Positions 24,260 through 34,296 of a DNA stretch of 64,000 nucleotides are shown one piece after another. Source of the DNA: Congregibacter brevis. GTDB lineage: Bacteria; Pseudomonadota; Gammaproteobacteria; Pseudomonadales; Halieaceae. The translations under genes and the position numbers were made by a program. The notes beneath the pieces are model-generated. The model did no database searches. It was not told the DNA's origin and was given only the letters and a program-made list of their open reading frames with translations. Where the stretch lies: NCBI RefSeq assembly GCF_045689245.1, contig NZ_CP136865.1, positions 1,922,001 to 1,986,000 on the forward strand. Direction: 5' to 3'. Each line of letters opens with the position of its first letter. Position 1 is the first letter of the stretch.

Positions 24260-26734
24260 TTAGCCACGTAAACCTTTTGCAATGCCTTTCAGCGTTTTAG
24301 ACAAGTCCGCAACTCGCCGAGCATGGTCCGCAGAAACATCCGATGAGGACAGAGTTTTCGCCATCTTGTTGAGCTCACGCGACAGTGAGCGGTCCCGCTT
24401 GTCAGCAGTCATTGCCACCTGCGCGCGCTCCAGTGCACCCCTCAAAGTCGCTTGCATGTCGTTACTCAGCGCCTTCGCTCGATCCAGCTGATCGAGATAG
24501 GCCAAAGCGACGGTAGGCTCTGCAGGCCAGCTAACGCGGAACTGCTGCTGAGGATTGAACAAGCCGCCCTGATCAGCAAGTTTGGCCGCGGCTATCTCGT
24601 TCTCGCTGAGGTAATCACTGGCTACAAGGTCAAATACATCCAGTCCCCGAACAATCTCTGTGCCGTAGATGAAGCCTTCGTACCAATACACAGACCAGAA
24701 TCCGCCGGTGATGATTTCGTCTTCAAAGTAGGGGCCACGATCAAAGTATCCGATCTCCACGGGGTTTCCGGAATCAGTGAAGTCGATAATCGAAATACCG
24801 CCCTGGTACCAAGCCTGAACAAAAATATCGCGCCCTGGAACAGGGATGATCGATCCGTTATGTGCGACGCAGTTCTCTGACTCTAACTGCGGAGCAGGCA
24901 TCTTGAAGTAACCAACAAACACCAACTTGCCATCGACGATGTCGTAGATCGCATCAGCGCCCCAGGTCAGTGGATCCCAAGCGCGGCAGCGAGCGCGCGA
25001 CCCGCCACCCCATTCGTCGGTAAACAACACTTTGGTGCCATCATTGTTAAAGGTGGCTGAGTGCCAGTATGCGAAGCCTTCATCGGTAACGACGTCAATA
25101 CGGGTAGGCTTAGCCGGATCACTGATGTCGAAGATGATCCCATTGCCCGAGCAGGCACCTGCCGCGATGTTGGCTTCGGGGAATACGGTAATGTCATGAC
25201 ATTGATCCGTCGGCGAGGTGTCTTGGGTGCCTTCACCGTGATCGCCTCCGCGCCACAGGCCCGCAGCGACGCCACTTTCCGAGTCGGCAAAGACGCGGGG
25301 GCTGTCCACAATTTTTGCTGCAGCCGGGTTATCTACTGGGACTTCGATAACATCGATGCGGAAGAGTGCGGTACGCTCGTCGCCAGGGATCTCTCCGATG
25401 CAGCCCTCCAGCTCTTCTTCCTCGCGGACCGAAGAGGTGCCGGAGTTGTAAACAGTGATGATGCCGTCTTTATCGGGACCGGAAACCACAGAGTGGGTGT
25501 GGGATCCGCGGCAGGTTTGCACAGCGCCAACTTGGCGAGGTCTGGTCAGCTCGGAGATGTCGAAGATTCGCAAGCCGCGGAAGCGATCGACGCTGACGTC
25601 TTCAGTTACTCCCTCGAGGCCGCAGTCCAGGCGCCCGCGGTTCTCTTGTGCGGACATAAACAACAGGTCACCAACGATAGAGACATCTCCCTGACCGCCA
25701 GGGCAGACAATAGAAGCCATTAAATCAGGAGCACCATCGTCCTGCAGTTGGTAGACATTAAAGCCGTGATAGTTGCCGGCCACCAATACGTCATCCCGAA
25801 ACGCCATGTCCGTGTTGGCGAAACTCAGCATGGGACGTCGAGAATTTCTTGCGTCATCCTCTATGGTGGTCGAGCGCTCTTCGCTCTCGGCTTCCGCTTC
25901 ATCGCGCTCATCCCCCTGGTCGTCTTCTTCATCCAGTGCTCGGGCGCCGCGTTCGGCAGGGTTGGCGGGATCAAAGAAGCCATCGGGCTTACGTAAGCTG
26001 GCGACGAGCTCCAGATTGGAAATAGCTTGTTCCGCATCGAACACACCAGCTTTCAGGCCTGATCTCGGGTCCTCGGACAGACTCACGAGCATTCCATTCA
26101 TGCGTTCGATCTCTACAGCCTGATCGTTGCTAATGTCGTTAGTAAACTCGTAGAGCACCGGATCATAGGCGGAGCCAGGCTGATCCATCAGGTCGTCGAC
26201 CATGGTGATGGCGCCATCATGATGCCGGATCATTAGTGTCAAAAACATTCGATCGAAGTCTGTTCCCTCCGCCTCCGCGAGCGCCGCCATCTGCTCTGGA
26301 CTCGCCATGCCAGCCATATCGTGATGCATATGCATGGCTTGATGATTCGATGGGGCGGGGACGTCTTCCCCACGCTCAGCGAGCCACTCCTGCATAAAGG
26401 CAATTTCATCGGCCTGAGTGCCGTTAATGCGGTCTGCCAGATCAACGAGTGCGGGATTGTTGGTGCGATCTTTTACCAACAGGGCCATCTGCGTGGCTTG
26501 ATGGTGGTGAGGAATCATGTCCTGCATAAACGTCACGTCGGCAGGAGAGTAAGACGACTCAGCGATAGCAACGGCTTCTTCAGCGCTCAGGGTTTGTGTT
26601 GCCTGCCCTGGGGCGCCTGGCTTGACGATAGGGACCTGTGCCTGGATCGTTGTGGAAACGCCTACACTCAGAGTCCCCAAAACGAGGGCCAGAGTGCATG
26701 ACGCAGGTATTGCGCTTCTGTAATGCTTGTTCAT
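24260..26734 (-). CDS. Exported DUF305 and LVIVD-repeat fusion protein
   Basis: Product of 824 residues with a signal peptide (SCTLALVLGTLSVGVSTTIQAQ). Residues about 60-210 form a DUF305 domain: DVTFMQDMIPHHHQATQMA, an HMHH-containing linker, then FDRMFLTLMIRHHDGAITMVDDL, two copies of the MI.HH pattern that suggests metal binding. A charged acidic linker (DEEDDQGDERDEAEAE, about 268-283) leads to a beta-propeller of LVIVD repeats (GLRIFDISELTRPRQVGAV; ISIIDFTDSGNPVEIGYF). A helical C-terminal part has low similarity to anything I know. DUF305 proteins and LVIVD propellers are both exported; the fusion is uncommon in my knowledge. No operon partner is obvious; the gene downstream on the plus strand is convergent. 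Confidence 0.8.
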   Translation of the reverse strand: MNKHYRSAIPASCTLALVLGTLSVGVSTTIQAQVPIVKPGAPGQATQTLSAEEAVAIAESSYSPADVTFMQDMIPHHHQATQMALLVKDRTNNPALVDLADRINGTQADEIAFMQEWLAERGEDVPAPSNHQAMHMHHDMAGMASPEQMAALAEAEGTDFDRMFLTLMIRHHDGAITMVDDLMDQPGSAYDPVLYEFTNDISNDQAVEIERMNGMLVSLSEDPRSGLKAGVFDAEQAISNLELVASLRKPDGFFDPANPAERGARALDEEDDQGDERDEAEAESEERSTTIEDDARNSRRPMLSFANTDMAFRDDVLVAGNYHGFNVYQLQDDGAPDLMASIVCPGGQGDVSIVGDLLFMSAQENRGRLDCGLEGVTEDVSVDRFRGLRIFDISELTRPRQVGAVQTCRGSHTHSVVSGPDKDGIITVYNSGTSSVREEEELEGCIGEIPGDERTALFRIDVIEVPVDNPAAAKIVDSPRVFADSESGVAAGLWRGGDHGEGTQDTSPTDQCHDITVFPEANIAAGACSGNGIIFDISDPAKPTRIDVVTDEGFAYWHSATFNNDGTKVLFTDEWGGGSRARCRAWDPLTWGADAIYDIVDGKLVFVGYFKMPAPQLESENCVAHNGSIIPVPGRDIFVQAWYQGGISIIDFTDSGNPVEIGYFDRGPYFEDEIITGGFWSVYWYEGFIYGTEIVRGLDVFDLVASDYLSENEIAAAKLADQGGLFNPQQQFRVSWPAEPTVALAYLDQLDRAKALSNDMQATLRGALERAQVAMTADKRDRSLSRELNKMAKTLSSSDVSADHARRVADLSKTLKGIAKGLRG

Positions 26735-26813
26735 CAGTGAGGGTGCTCCAAAGTGCTAAGCTTTATTTTGGTGTCTGATGATAGCCCAGTGCTCTGGTCC
26801 TGCCACCTGCTTG

Positions 26814-29800
26814 TCAAGGAAGTTTTATCATTGAGGCCCGATTCTTCTCCGCTAGAGCGTTAAAGTCGTCTAAACCTTTGCCAAGAATCGCAGCCAACTG
26901 AGCCTCATAGCCACTCCATATCTGTAGATAGTCCCCGGTGACTTCCCTGAAACCATCGGTTAGAGGAATTTCCGAGCCATGCATTCGGCCAAGCAAATCC
27001 TTAATCTTCATCAGAAAACGACCTTCATGCTGATACACATGTTGAAAGGTCTTGAGTTCTTTCTGCAGAATGAGCGCAATCCAGGCGTCAACATCGGATT
27101 CGAGTTCCGCGCCTTTGTCAGTTACCTCCTGCGCTGCCCCCAGCTCATTGATGAGCGCGAGCTGCTTCTTGATTAAGCGTAAATCGGTAACGCCTTTGCT
27201 CATGGCTGTCGCGGCTTCCATAAGCGAGCTGGAAAGGGCGTCTATCTCGGCATACTCACGCAGGTTTTCGGCGGTATCACCGCCTAAGCGTGGGTCCACA
27301 CGAATTTTGAAGCTCTGCTCCTGCACGTTCTGTCCGATAGTCATGCGCACGGTGTAGTCCCCCGGCGCAGCTGTATACGCGTCCATGCTGCCGGACACGC
27401 TGTAAATCTCTGGTAAACATTCAAACTCACCCATCTGTAATCGCCATTCCCAGAGGTTGTCACCGATCTTCGTGGAAATGGTTTCGGGGCGGGGTATTTC
27501 GGCCTGGCCGCGACCGCAAATCGTCCCTTCGAGGTCGGAACGGTCGGTATGTATGACTTCGCCGCGCTGATTCACAATCTCAAACTGAATGGGTTCTTCA
27601 GTTTCCTCACTCAGCACATAGTGCACCTGAAGGCCTCGAGGCGGATTTTCTCCCGGGCCGTCGTCGGGGTAGCCATTGGAGATGTTCCTAATAGGATCTC
27701 GTGGGTCGAGAAGTACTGCTTCAGAACCGGGTATGCCATCAAAGAGCTGATGTAAGGGGGTGAGGTCATCCAGAATCCACAGAGAACGGCCTTGAGTAGA
27801 TACCACCAAATCATCCTGCTGTACGTAAAGATCCGTGATAGGTACTTGCGGAAGGTTTAACTGCAGGCTTTGCCAGTTACTGCCATCGTCAAAGGACACA
27901 AACAGCCCATTCTCGGTCCCAGCGTACAAAAGCCCGGGCCTCTTGGGGTCCACGCGCACTGTGCGTGCGAAGGTGTCGGAGGGAATGCCCTTAACAATCT
28001 TCTTCCACGACTTACCGTAATCATCGGTTTTGTAGATGGTCGGCGTGAAGTCGTTCATCTTGAATCCGGCTCGGGCAAAGTACGCTGTGCCCGCATCGTG
28101 AGGTGATACGTCAATAACGTTGATGATTCCCTCGGAGAGTCCTCGCGGTGTAACGTTCTTCCAGGTCTTCCCACCATCCTGAGTGATGTGTACGAGTCCG
28201 TCATCCGAGCCCGTCCAGATGACACCCTGGCGAACGGGGCTTTCAGCGATCACAAACAGATTGTTGTAGCTCTCCGCCGTAATCTGCTCATTGGAGATAG
28301 GGTAGCCACCGCGGCCTTGGTGATCTTTATCATTGCGTGTGAGGTCATTACTGATCACGCTCCAGCTGACGCCACGATCCGTGGAGGTCATCAAGTACTG
28401 CGAACCGTAGTAGAGACGCTCGGGATCGTGGGGTGACACGATGACGGGGCCGTTCCAGTTCGCGCGATACCTCAGGTTCTTTGGCTCCTCGCCCGTTATG
28501 CGTTCCGGGTAGGGGCGTACGTTGCGGTACTGGCGCGTGTCGCGATTCCACTCGCCAAGCATGCTCGCAAAGAACGTGGTGTATACATACTTAGGGTCAT
28601 CCTTGTTGAGGGCAATGGTTGCGCTCTCTCCCGATCCGATAGACCACCAGTGACTTAATCCTATGCCGCCACCACTATCGCTCATACTCTGGCTAGCGAT
28701 GGTGATTCCATTGGAGTCCTGCTGTGCCGAGTAAATGCGGTACGGGTAGTTGTTGTCTGTAATCACTCGATAGAATTGACCAGTCGGTTGGTTCATCTGC
28801 GTTGACCAGGTCTCACCGCCATCCATGGAAACATTAGCGCCGCCGTCATTACCGTTAATGAGGATGTTGCTATCAGACGGATTGATCCAGATGGCGTGAT
28901 GGTCGACGTGGGGAGCTTTGATTCGTTCAAAGCTTTTCCCGCCGTCGATGGACTTAATCAATACGCCATTCATGACCCAGACTTCGTCTTCGTCATTGGG
29001 ATCGGCCGTGATGTGCATGTAATACCAGGCCCGCGCCCATGTGTTCGGGTCGTCACTTACCTGGGTAAAACTTTCGCCACTATCATTGGATCGGTAAACA
29101 CCACCTTGGCCGTCTTTTGCCTCGACGGCGGCGTAGACGATTTTTTGGTTGGCCGGTGATATGGCTATACCCATCTTGCCTTTCAGTTCAGGTAGGCCCT
29201 TTGTTATTTCGGTCCAGCTTTCTCCACCGTCGGTCGTTTTGTAAACCCGACTGCCTGGGCCTCCACTTTTTACAACCCAAGGCCGACGACGAAAATCCCA
29301 GCTGGTGGCCATTAGGAAGTTCGGGTCGCTGGCATCCATGGTCATGTCGGCAAAGCCTGAGTCTTCATTGACGAAGAGTACTTTCGTCCAGTTCTTGCCA
29401 CCGTCTACGGTTTTGTAGATTCCGCGCTCTTCGTTGGCGCCCCAAGGGTTACCTTGAGCGGCAAGGAAGACGACATCGGGATTTCTCGGGTGAATATGGA
29501 TACGGCTAATGTGTCGAGTGGCCTCAAGGCCCATGTGGGTCCAGGTTTTACCCGCATCGGTAGACTTGTAGACACCATCGCCGTGGGAGGTTTTTACTCC
29601 GCGCACAGGACCTTCGCCTGTACCCACGAAGATTATGTTTGGGTCACTGTCAGCGACGTCGATAGCACCAATGCCGCCCGTGTTGAAAAAACCATCGGAG
29701 ACATTCTCCCAAGCGCTACCGGCGCTCGCGGTCTTCCAAACGCCACCACCGGTGGCTCCAAAGTAGTAAGTCAGTGGGTCATCTTCGATTCCGGCTACCG

Positions 29801-29975
29801 CGGTAACTCTTCCTCCGCGAAAGGGACCAATGTTGCGATAAGCCATAGTCTGATAAAGCGAAGCATCGACGCTATCAGCACTCACAGCTGGTCCGCCAAG
29901 GCCGGCAAGGCAAAGCCCCAGGGTTGTAAGCAGCATGACGAAAGCGCGCCGACAGTTGAATCTTGAGTAGGTCAT
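26814..29975 (-). CDS. Large exported BNR/VPS10-type beta-propeller protein
   Basis: Product of 1053 residues with a signal peptide ending near AVSADS. The first 700 residues are built from BNR-type repeats: GGVWKTASAGSAWENVSDG, DGVYKSTDAGKTWTHMGLE, RGIYKTVDGGKNWTKV, SRVYKTTDGGESWTEITKG and so on, with Asp-box S-x-D-x-G-x-T/S-W motifs, as in sortilin-like and sialidase-like propellers. The C-terminal 300 residues include an FN3-like region and a helical tail. Proteins like this are often called glycosyl hydrolase, but I see no sialidase catalytic set, so activity is not claimed. It lies 79 bp upstream of the DUF305-LVIVD gene on the same strand and may be cotranscribed. Confidence 0.8.
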   Translation of the reverse strand: MTYSRFNCRRAFVMLLTTLGLCLAGLGGPAVSADSVDASLYQTMAYRNIGPFRGGRVTAVAGIEDDPLTYYFGATGGGVWKTASAGSAWENVSDGFFNTGGIGAIDVADSDPNIIFVGTGEGPVRGVKTSHGDGVYKSTDAGKTWTHMGLEATRHISRIHIHPRNPDVVFLAAQGNPWGANEERGIYKTVDGGKNWTKVLFVNEDSGFADMTMDASDPNFLMATSWDFRRRPWVVKSGGPGSRVYKTTDGGESWTEITKGLPELKGKMGIAISPANQKIVYAAVEAKDGQGGVYRSNDSGESFTQVSDDPNTWARAWYYMHITADPNDEDEVWVMNGVLIKSIDGGKSFERIKAPHVDHHAIWINPSDSNILINGNDGGANVSMDGGETWSTQMNQPTGQFYRVITDNNYPYRIYSAQQDSNGITIASQSMSDSGGGIGLSHWWSIGSGESATIALNKDDPKYVYTTFFASMLGEWNRDTRQYRNVRPYPERITGEEPKNLRYRANWNGPVIVSPHDPERLYYGSQYLMTSTDRGVSWSVISNDLTRNDKDHQGRGGYPISNEQITAESYNNLFVIAESPVRQGVIWTGSDDGLVHITQDGGKTWKNVTPRGLSEGIINVIDVSPHDAGTAYFARAGFKMNDFTPTIYKTDDYGKSWKKIVKGIPSDTFARTVRVDPKRPGLLYAGTENGLFVSFDDGSNWQSLQLNLPQVPITDLYVQQDDLVVSTQGRSLWILDDLTPLHQLFDGIPGSEAVLLDPRDPIRNISNGYPDDGPGENPPRGLQVHYVLSEETEEPIQFEIVNQRGEVIHTDRSDLEGTICGRGQAEIPRPETISTKIGDNLWEWRLQMGEFECLPEIYSVSGSMDAYTAAPGDYTVRMTIGQNVQEQSFKIRVDPRLGGDTAENLREYAEIDALSSSLMEAATAMSKGVTDLRLIKKQLALINELGAAQEVTDKGAELESDVDAWIALILQKELKTFQHVYQHEGRFLMKIKDLLGRMHGSEIPLTDGFREVTGDYLQIWSGYEAQLAAILGKGLDDFNALAEKNRASMIKLP

Positions 29976-30099
29976 TGGAAGCTTCCACTGGTGTACAAAA
30001 ACGTTAGCTTACATCACAAAGACTGTTATCTTTGCGAATTGTGCGACTGTTTCGCCAGCGATGTTGGTCTCGCGTTCTCTTGATTGGTAGGAGTTTTGG

Positions 30100-30987
30100 A
30101 TGGGTGAGATTTACATCGAATACGAGTACTGGATAGCGGTTTTTCAGCTTGTGATGGCTATGTTGGGTATGGGCGCAACACTGACCCTGGCGCACTTCCG
30201 GGATGTACTTCTGGAGCCGCGAGCAGTGACCGTCGGTATTGTGATTCAGGTAGTACTCGTTCCGCTTATCGCTTTTTTGTGTATCTGGTCCTTGGGCGTG
30301 GTAGGCGGCGTTGCCGTCGGGATCGCACTGATTGCTGCTATCCCGGGTGGTACTACGTCAAACATTTTTACCCACTTCGCACGAGGCAATACGGCGCTGT
30401 CGATCACCATCACAGCGCTTACAACTCTGGCGTGCTTGGTGACGACGCCGCTAATTCTGGGCTTGCTAATCGCACAATACATGCCCGACGACTTTGTGAT
30501 GCCGCGTCAGCGCGTGATGATAGAGATAGCGATGACGCTGCTCCTCCCATTGGCGGTTGGCATGGGGTACCTGCGTTGTTTCCCGCGGACAGCAGAGGCT
30601 TTTTCGAAGCTGTGCGTGCGTAGTTCACTGCTAGGAATAGCGGCTATTATTGTTGGGTCGTCCATGTCTGGCCGTTTGGATGTGGGGGCCTTTGGGCTCT
30701 CAAACCTCGGTGTCATTATCCTCTTCATCTTGGCGCTCGTGCTTGCCAGTATTCTGGCTTGCAAAATTCTGGGCTTGTCCAGCGTCGACGCTACGGCTAT
30801 CGATATGGAGGTAGTGGTACGCAACATTAACCTCGGCGTGTTGATCAAGGCATCCTTGTTTCCAGCGATTACGGGACAGCCTGACCCTATGGGGGATTTC
30901 GTGCTGTTTTCTCTGCTGGTTTATGGGGGTGTGCAAATGTTGGTGGCTGCTGTGTTCATTGTGCTACGAAGACCAAAGCATGCCTGA
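30100..30987 (+). CDS. Bile acid:sodium symporter family (SBF) transporter
   Basis: Inner-membrane protein of 295 residues with about nine to ten hydrophobic helices. The N-terminus AVFQLVMAMLGMGATLTLAHFRDVLLEPRAV and the block ALIAAIPGGTTSNIFTHFARGNTALSITIT are the classic signatures of SBF/BASS transporters (the G-G-x-x-S-N crossing helix). Members take up bile acids, keto acids or other organic anions with Na+; the substrate here is not known. A TAGGAG ribosome site precedes the ATG. It is divergent from the BNR-repeat gene and 141 bp upstream of the RND operon on the same strand. Confidence 0.9.
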   Translation: MGEIYIEYEYWIAVFQLVMAMLGMGATLTLAHFRDVLLEPRAVTVGIVIQVVLVPLIAFLCIWSLGVVGGVAVGIALIAAIPGGTTSNIFTHFARGNTALSITITALTTLACLVTTPLILGLLIAQYMPDDFVMPRQRVMIEIAMTLLLPLAVGMGYLRCFPRTAEAFSKLCVRSSLLGIAAIIVGSSMSGRLDVGAFGLSNLGVIILFILALVLASILACKILGLSSVDATAIDMEVVVRNINLGVLIKASLFPAITGQPDPMGDFVLFSLLVYGGVQMLVAAVFIVLRRPKHA

Positions 30988-31128
30988 CAGCGTTGATTTT
31001 TTAGAGTTTCGCTTTACTCGATGCCACTAGTCGCCAAAATCCTGCGGCTCACCGCAAAGCAACCCACAGCTTGACGATGTAAGAGTAGATTTCACGCACT
31101 AGCAATTATTTGGCGTGAGTCTGCAATC

Positions 31129-34100
31129 GTGGAAGCCCCTGCAACAGGTAAGTCATCACAATCCGGTCGATCTGGCTGGATTGATATGTTCACGCGTCAT
31201 CGTCTAGCCGCAAACCTCCTCATGGTAATCATGCTGATGGCCGGCGTTTGGGGCGGTATCAAGATCAAGGTTCAGATGAACCCCGACCAGAGCTGGAATG
31301 TTGCTGAAGTCGAATTGCAATGGCCTGGAGCCTCTGCCGAAGACATGGAAAAGCTCGTTACCAATCCGGTGGAGCATCAGCTCCGCGGTTTGGAAGGGGT
31401 GGAGCGACTCAACTCCTGGACTCGTAACGGTATCGCATGGGTTCAGCTTCGTTTTGACCGTCACGTAGAAATCAATAACGCTGTAGACACTATCAAGCAG
31501 CGCATAGCTTTGGTTCGCGATTTACCTGTGAATCTCGAGCCGCCGAGAGTGGCAATCGACCGTTGGTACGAGACTGTCGCGGCGGTCTTCCTTACAGGCC
31601 CCGACAATTTCACTGAGCTAGCGCCTTTAGCGCATGAAGCCGAGCGACAGCTCCGAGCTCTTGGTGCAGATGTGGTGGAGCTGCGTGGCCTTCCCCAGGA
31701 AGAAATCGCCATCGAAATCGACGGCTTAACGCTCGTGGAAATGAACGCGAGTATCGTTGATATTGCGCAGTCCGTGGCTAGGCTGAGTAACGACACTCCC
31801 GCAGGGACTATCGGTGCAGGGCAGGGGCGACGCCAGATTCGGTCCATGGATCAGCAACGAAGTGTGCGAGGCTTTGAAGAGCTCCCCATCGCATCAACTA
31901 CGGGCGATCAGTTGGCGCAACTGGGTGACATAGCGCATATCGAGCGCCGCGCCATCGAAAATCAGCGCTATTCCTTAATTGAGGGTAAGCCTGCTATCGA
32001 ACTTCGTGTGCGCCGGGGTGACAGCTCTGACACCTTTGATGCGGCCAACGTTATCAAGACCTGGCGGGCGCAGCAGGAGGAGTCTCTCCTGGCCCGGGGC
32101 GTAGAAACAAAAGTATTCATCGAAGCATGGCGTTTCGCCGCTGACACCATGGGTCTCGTGTTGCGCAACGGAGTATCGGGGCTGTGCCTGGTGCTGGCAA
32201 TGTTGTTCTTATTTTTGAATCTTCGTGTAGCAGGCTGGGTTGCATTGGGCATTCCAGTCTCCTTTGCGGGCGCCTTGCTTCTATTTTATGGCTTTGGCGG
32301 AAGCCTGAATTTTCTCTCGATGATCGGTTTGGTTATGGCCTTGGGTATCGTCGTTGATGACGCCATTGTCGTTGGTGAGCATTCCCTTTGGCAGTTTGAA
32401 AATGGGTTGGGACCGGAAGAGGCCGCAGTTGTTGGCGCCCAGCGTATGTTCGCACCGATTGTGGCATCTAGCTTAACCACTATGGCTGCATTCCTACCGC
32501 TGGTTATTGTGAACAGCGACGACATTCGTGAGATTCCGATACTCATGTTGTGCGTCATCCTCGCCTCGCTCGTAGAGTGCTTTTTGATTATGCCGGGTCA
32601 TCTTAAGCACTCCTTTCGGCGCATGGAAGAAGACAAAAAACCTACGCCGGCATTACGTAAAGCCTTTGATGAGCGCTTTGAGCGTTTCCGGGAAAACTGG
32701 GTACTTCCACTCCTCAACTGGTGTCTGGTACACCGCCGTGTGGCGATTACTGCAGCGACCAGCGCCTTCCTTGTTGCGATTAGTTTGGTCGCAATGAGCT
32801 ATATCAAGTTCGATCTAAACATGAATATCAATTTCGAATTTGCAGAAGCCAATATTCAGTTCACAGCGGATGCGGATGCTGACCAGCGCCAGGCCTATCT
32901 CGAGGCCCTTGAAGATCAAGTTAAGTCTACCGATGAGCATTTTGGTGGCGGGAACATCGTCGCGCGTTGGGTACAGCTGAATGGCGCCACGATTAGCAGG
33001 GATCGTAGAGACGGTCCTGAGTTCGCCAGCGTATTTGTTGAATTGACCTCGCCAGAGTCTCGCGAAGTCAGTCTGGCCAAGTTCCTTGAGCACTGGCAGT
33101 CGTCGATTCCGGAGTCGACTATCGTTGAACAACTACAGATAGAGCAGGGTGATCAGCCCTGGCCGGAGATAGAGCTGACCTTTAGCGGTGACGATACTAC
33201 CGCGCTCAAGGGAGCGGCAGATGAGCTGGCCGCAGTCATGCGCACAATGCCGGGAGTAAACAACGTTCACGACGACCTGCCCTATGGTCGCGATCAATGG
33301 GTATTCAACCTCACTCCCGAAGGCCGGGCCTTGGGCCTTTCATCTACAGAAGTAGGGCGTCAGGTGCGCACGGCTTTTGAAGGAGAGCGCATTCAGTTGT
33401 TTACGCAGGACGATGCTGAACTGGAGGTGCGTGTATCTCTTCCCAGTCAGGATCGTCATCGTTTGACGAGTCTCGCGCGGCTCCCGGTTACGACCCCAAC
33501 CGGCGAGATCCTTCCCTTGTCTACGGTAGCGAATATCGAGAGTCGTCGGGGTATCGACAAGATCAATCACGTGAATGGCGTCCAGACGGTTGCTGTACGG
33601 GCCTACCCCGACAAGTCCATCACGACTGCCGACGCCGTTATCAATGAGCTTGAAGCCGACATCATGCCTTCGATAGCAAGTAAGTGGGGCGTGAGTCCGG
33701 GCAAGGGGTTCTGGGCGAACGAGCAGAGCCAACTCTTGCGCGAAATGTTTATCGGTTTTTTGATAACCCTTTTACTGATTTACATAATTCTGGCCTGGAC
33801 GCTGCATTCCCTGACTTGGCCCCTGGCGATTATGTTTGCCATACCTTTCGGTTTGACGGGCGCCTTACTTGGCCTCTGGGGCATGGGCTTTAACATTACA
33901 CCGCTCGCGTTCCTAGGCATTTTTACCCTTACCGGGGTAATCGTGAACGATTCCATTATTCTTGTGACCGCCTACCGCGACCATCGCTATTCCGGCATGA
34001 AAGCCGATGAGGCGATTACCGAAGCTGTGCGCCAACGCCTGCGTCCCGTACTGCTCACCTCTTTAACCACGGGCTTGGGTCTGGTTCCCATGATGCTGGA

Positions 34101-34296
34101 GTCTTCGCTGATGGGAGCTGCATTTATTCCCCTCGCTACCGTGATTTGTTTCGGCATGCTTTACGGCACCGGCCTGATACTGCTGGTTATCCCCGCAATC
34201 CTCTCGGCGCTCGAAAGCTGCGAATTATCCTGGCGTCGCCTCCAAAGCCGCGCTAACGACCTGAAAAATCCTGCACTTGGAGCACCTGGCTCATGA
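31129..34296 (+). CDS. Efflux RND transporter permease subunit (system 1)
   Basis: Inner-membrane pump of 1055 residues with two repeats of six helices and two large periplasmic loops. The proton-relay acidic pair is kept in helix 4 (VMALGIVVDDAIVVGEH). The second half has GFLITLLLIYIILAWTLHSL and TLTGVIVNDSIILVTAYRDHR, standard AcrB/HAE or CzcA-like features. The start is a GTG. It overlaps the adaptor gene by ATGA. The pump-before-adaptor order is the reverse of the usual AcrAB type and occurs in some subgroups. No outer-membrane TolC-type gene is in the window, so a shared channel elsewhere would be needed. Substrate unknown. Confidence 0.9.
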   Translation: MEAPATGKSSQSGRSGWIDMFTRHRLAANLLMVIMLMAGVWGGIKIKVQMNPDQSWNVAEVELQWPGASAEDMEKLVTNPVEHQLRGLEGVERLNSWTRNGIAWVQLRFDRHVEINNAVDTIKQRIALVRDLPVNLEPPRVAIDRWYETVAAVFLTGPDNFTELAPLAHEAERQLRALGADVVELRGLPQEEIAIEIDGLTLVEMNASIVDIAQSVARLSNDTPAGTIGAGQGRRQIRSMDQQRSVRGFEELPIASTTGDQLAQLGDIAHIERRAIENQRYSLIEGKPAIELRVRRGDSSDTFDAANVIKTWRAQQEESLLARGVETKVFIEAWRFAADTMGLVLRNGVSGLCLVLAMLFLFLNLRVAGWVALGIPVSFAGALLLFYGFGGSLNFLSMIGLVMALGIVVDDAIVVGEHSLWQFENGLGPEEAAVVGAQRMFAPIVASSLTTMAAFLPLVIVNSDDIREIPILMLCVILASLVECFLIMPGHLKHSFRRMEEDKKPTPALRKAFDERFERFRENWVLPLLNWCLVHRRVAITAATSAFLVAISLVAMSYIKFDLNMNINFEFAEANIQFTADADADQRQAYLEALEDQVKSTDEHFGGGNIVARWVQLNGATISRDRRDGPEFASVFVELTSPESREVSLAKFLEHWQSSIPESTIVEQLQIEQGDQPWPEIELTFSGDDTTALKGAADELAAVMRTMPGVNNVHDDLPYGRDQWVFNLTPEGRALGLSSTEVGRQVRTAFEGERIQLFTQDDAELEVRVSLPSQDRHRLTSLARLPVTTPTGEILPLSTVANIESRRGIDKINHVNGVQTVAVRAYPDKSITTADAVINELEADIMPSIASKWGVSPGKGFWANEQSQLLREMFIGFLITLLLIYIILAWTLHSLTWPLAIMFAIPFGLTGALLGLWGMGFNITPLAFLGIFTLTGVIVNDSIILVTAYRDHRYSGMKADEAITEAVRQRLRPVLLTSLTTGLGLVPMMLESSLMGAAFIPLATVICFGMLYGTGLILLVIPAILSALESCELSWRRLQSRANDLKNPALGAPGS

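Noticed and set aside
25061..25723. 220-codon frame opposite the DUF305-LVIVD gene
   Set aside because: No recognisable pattern and the opposite strand carries continuous repeats.
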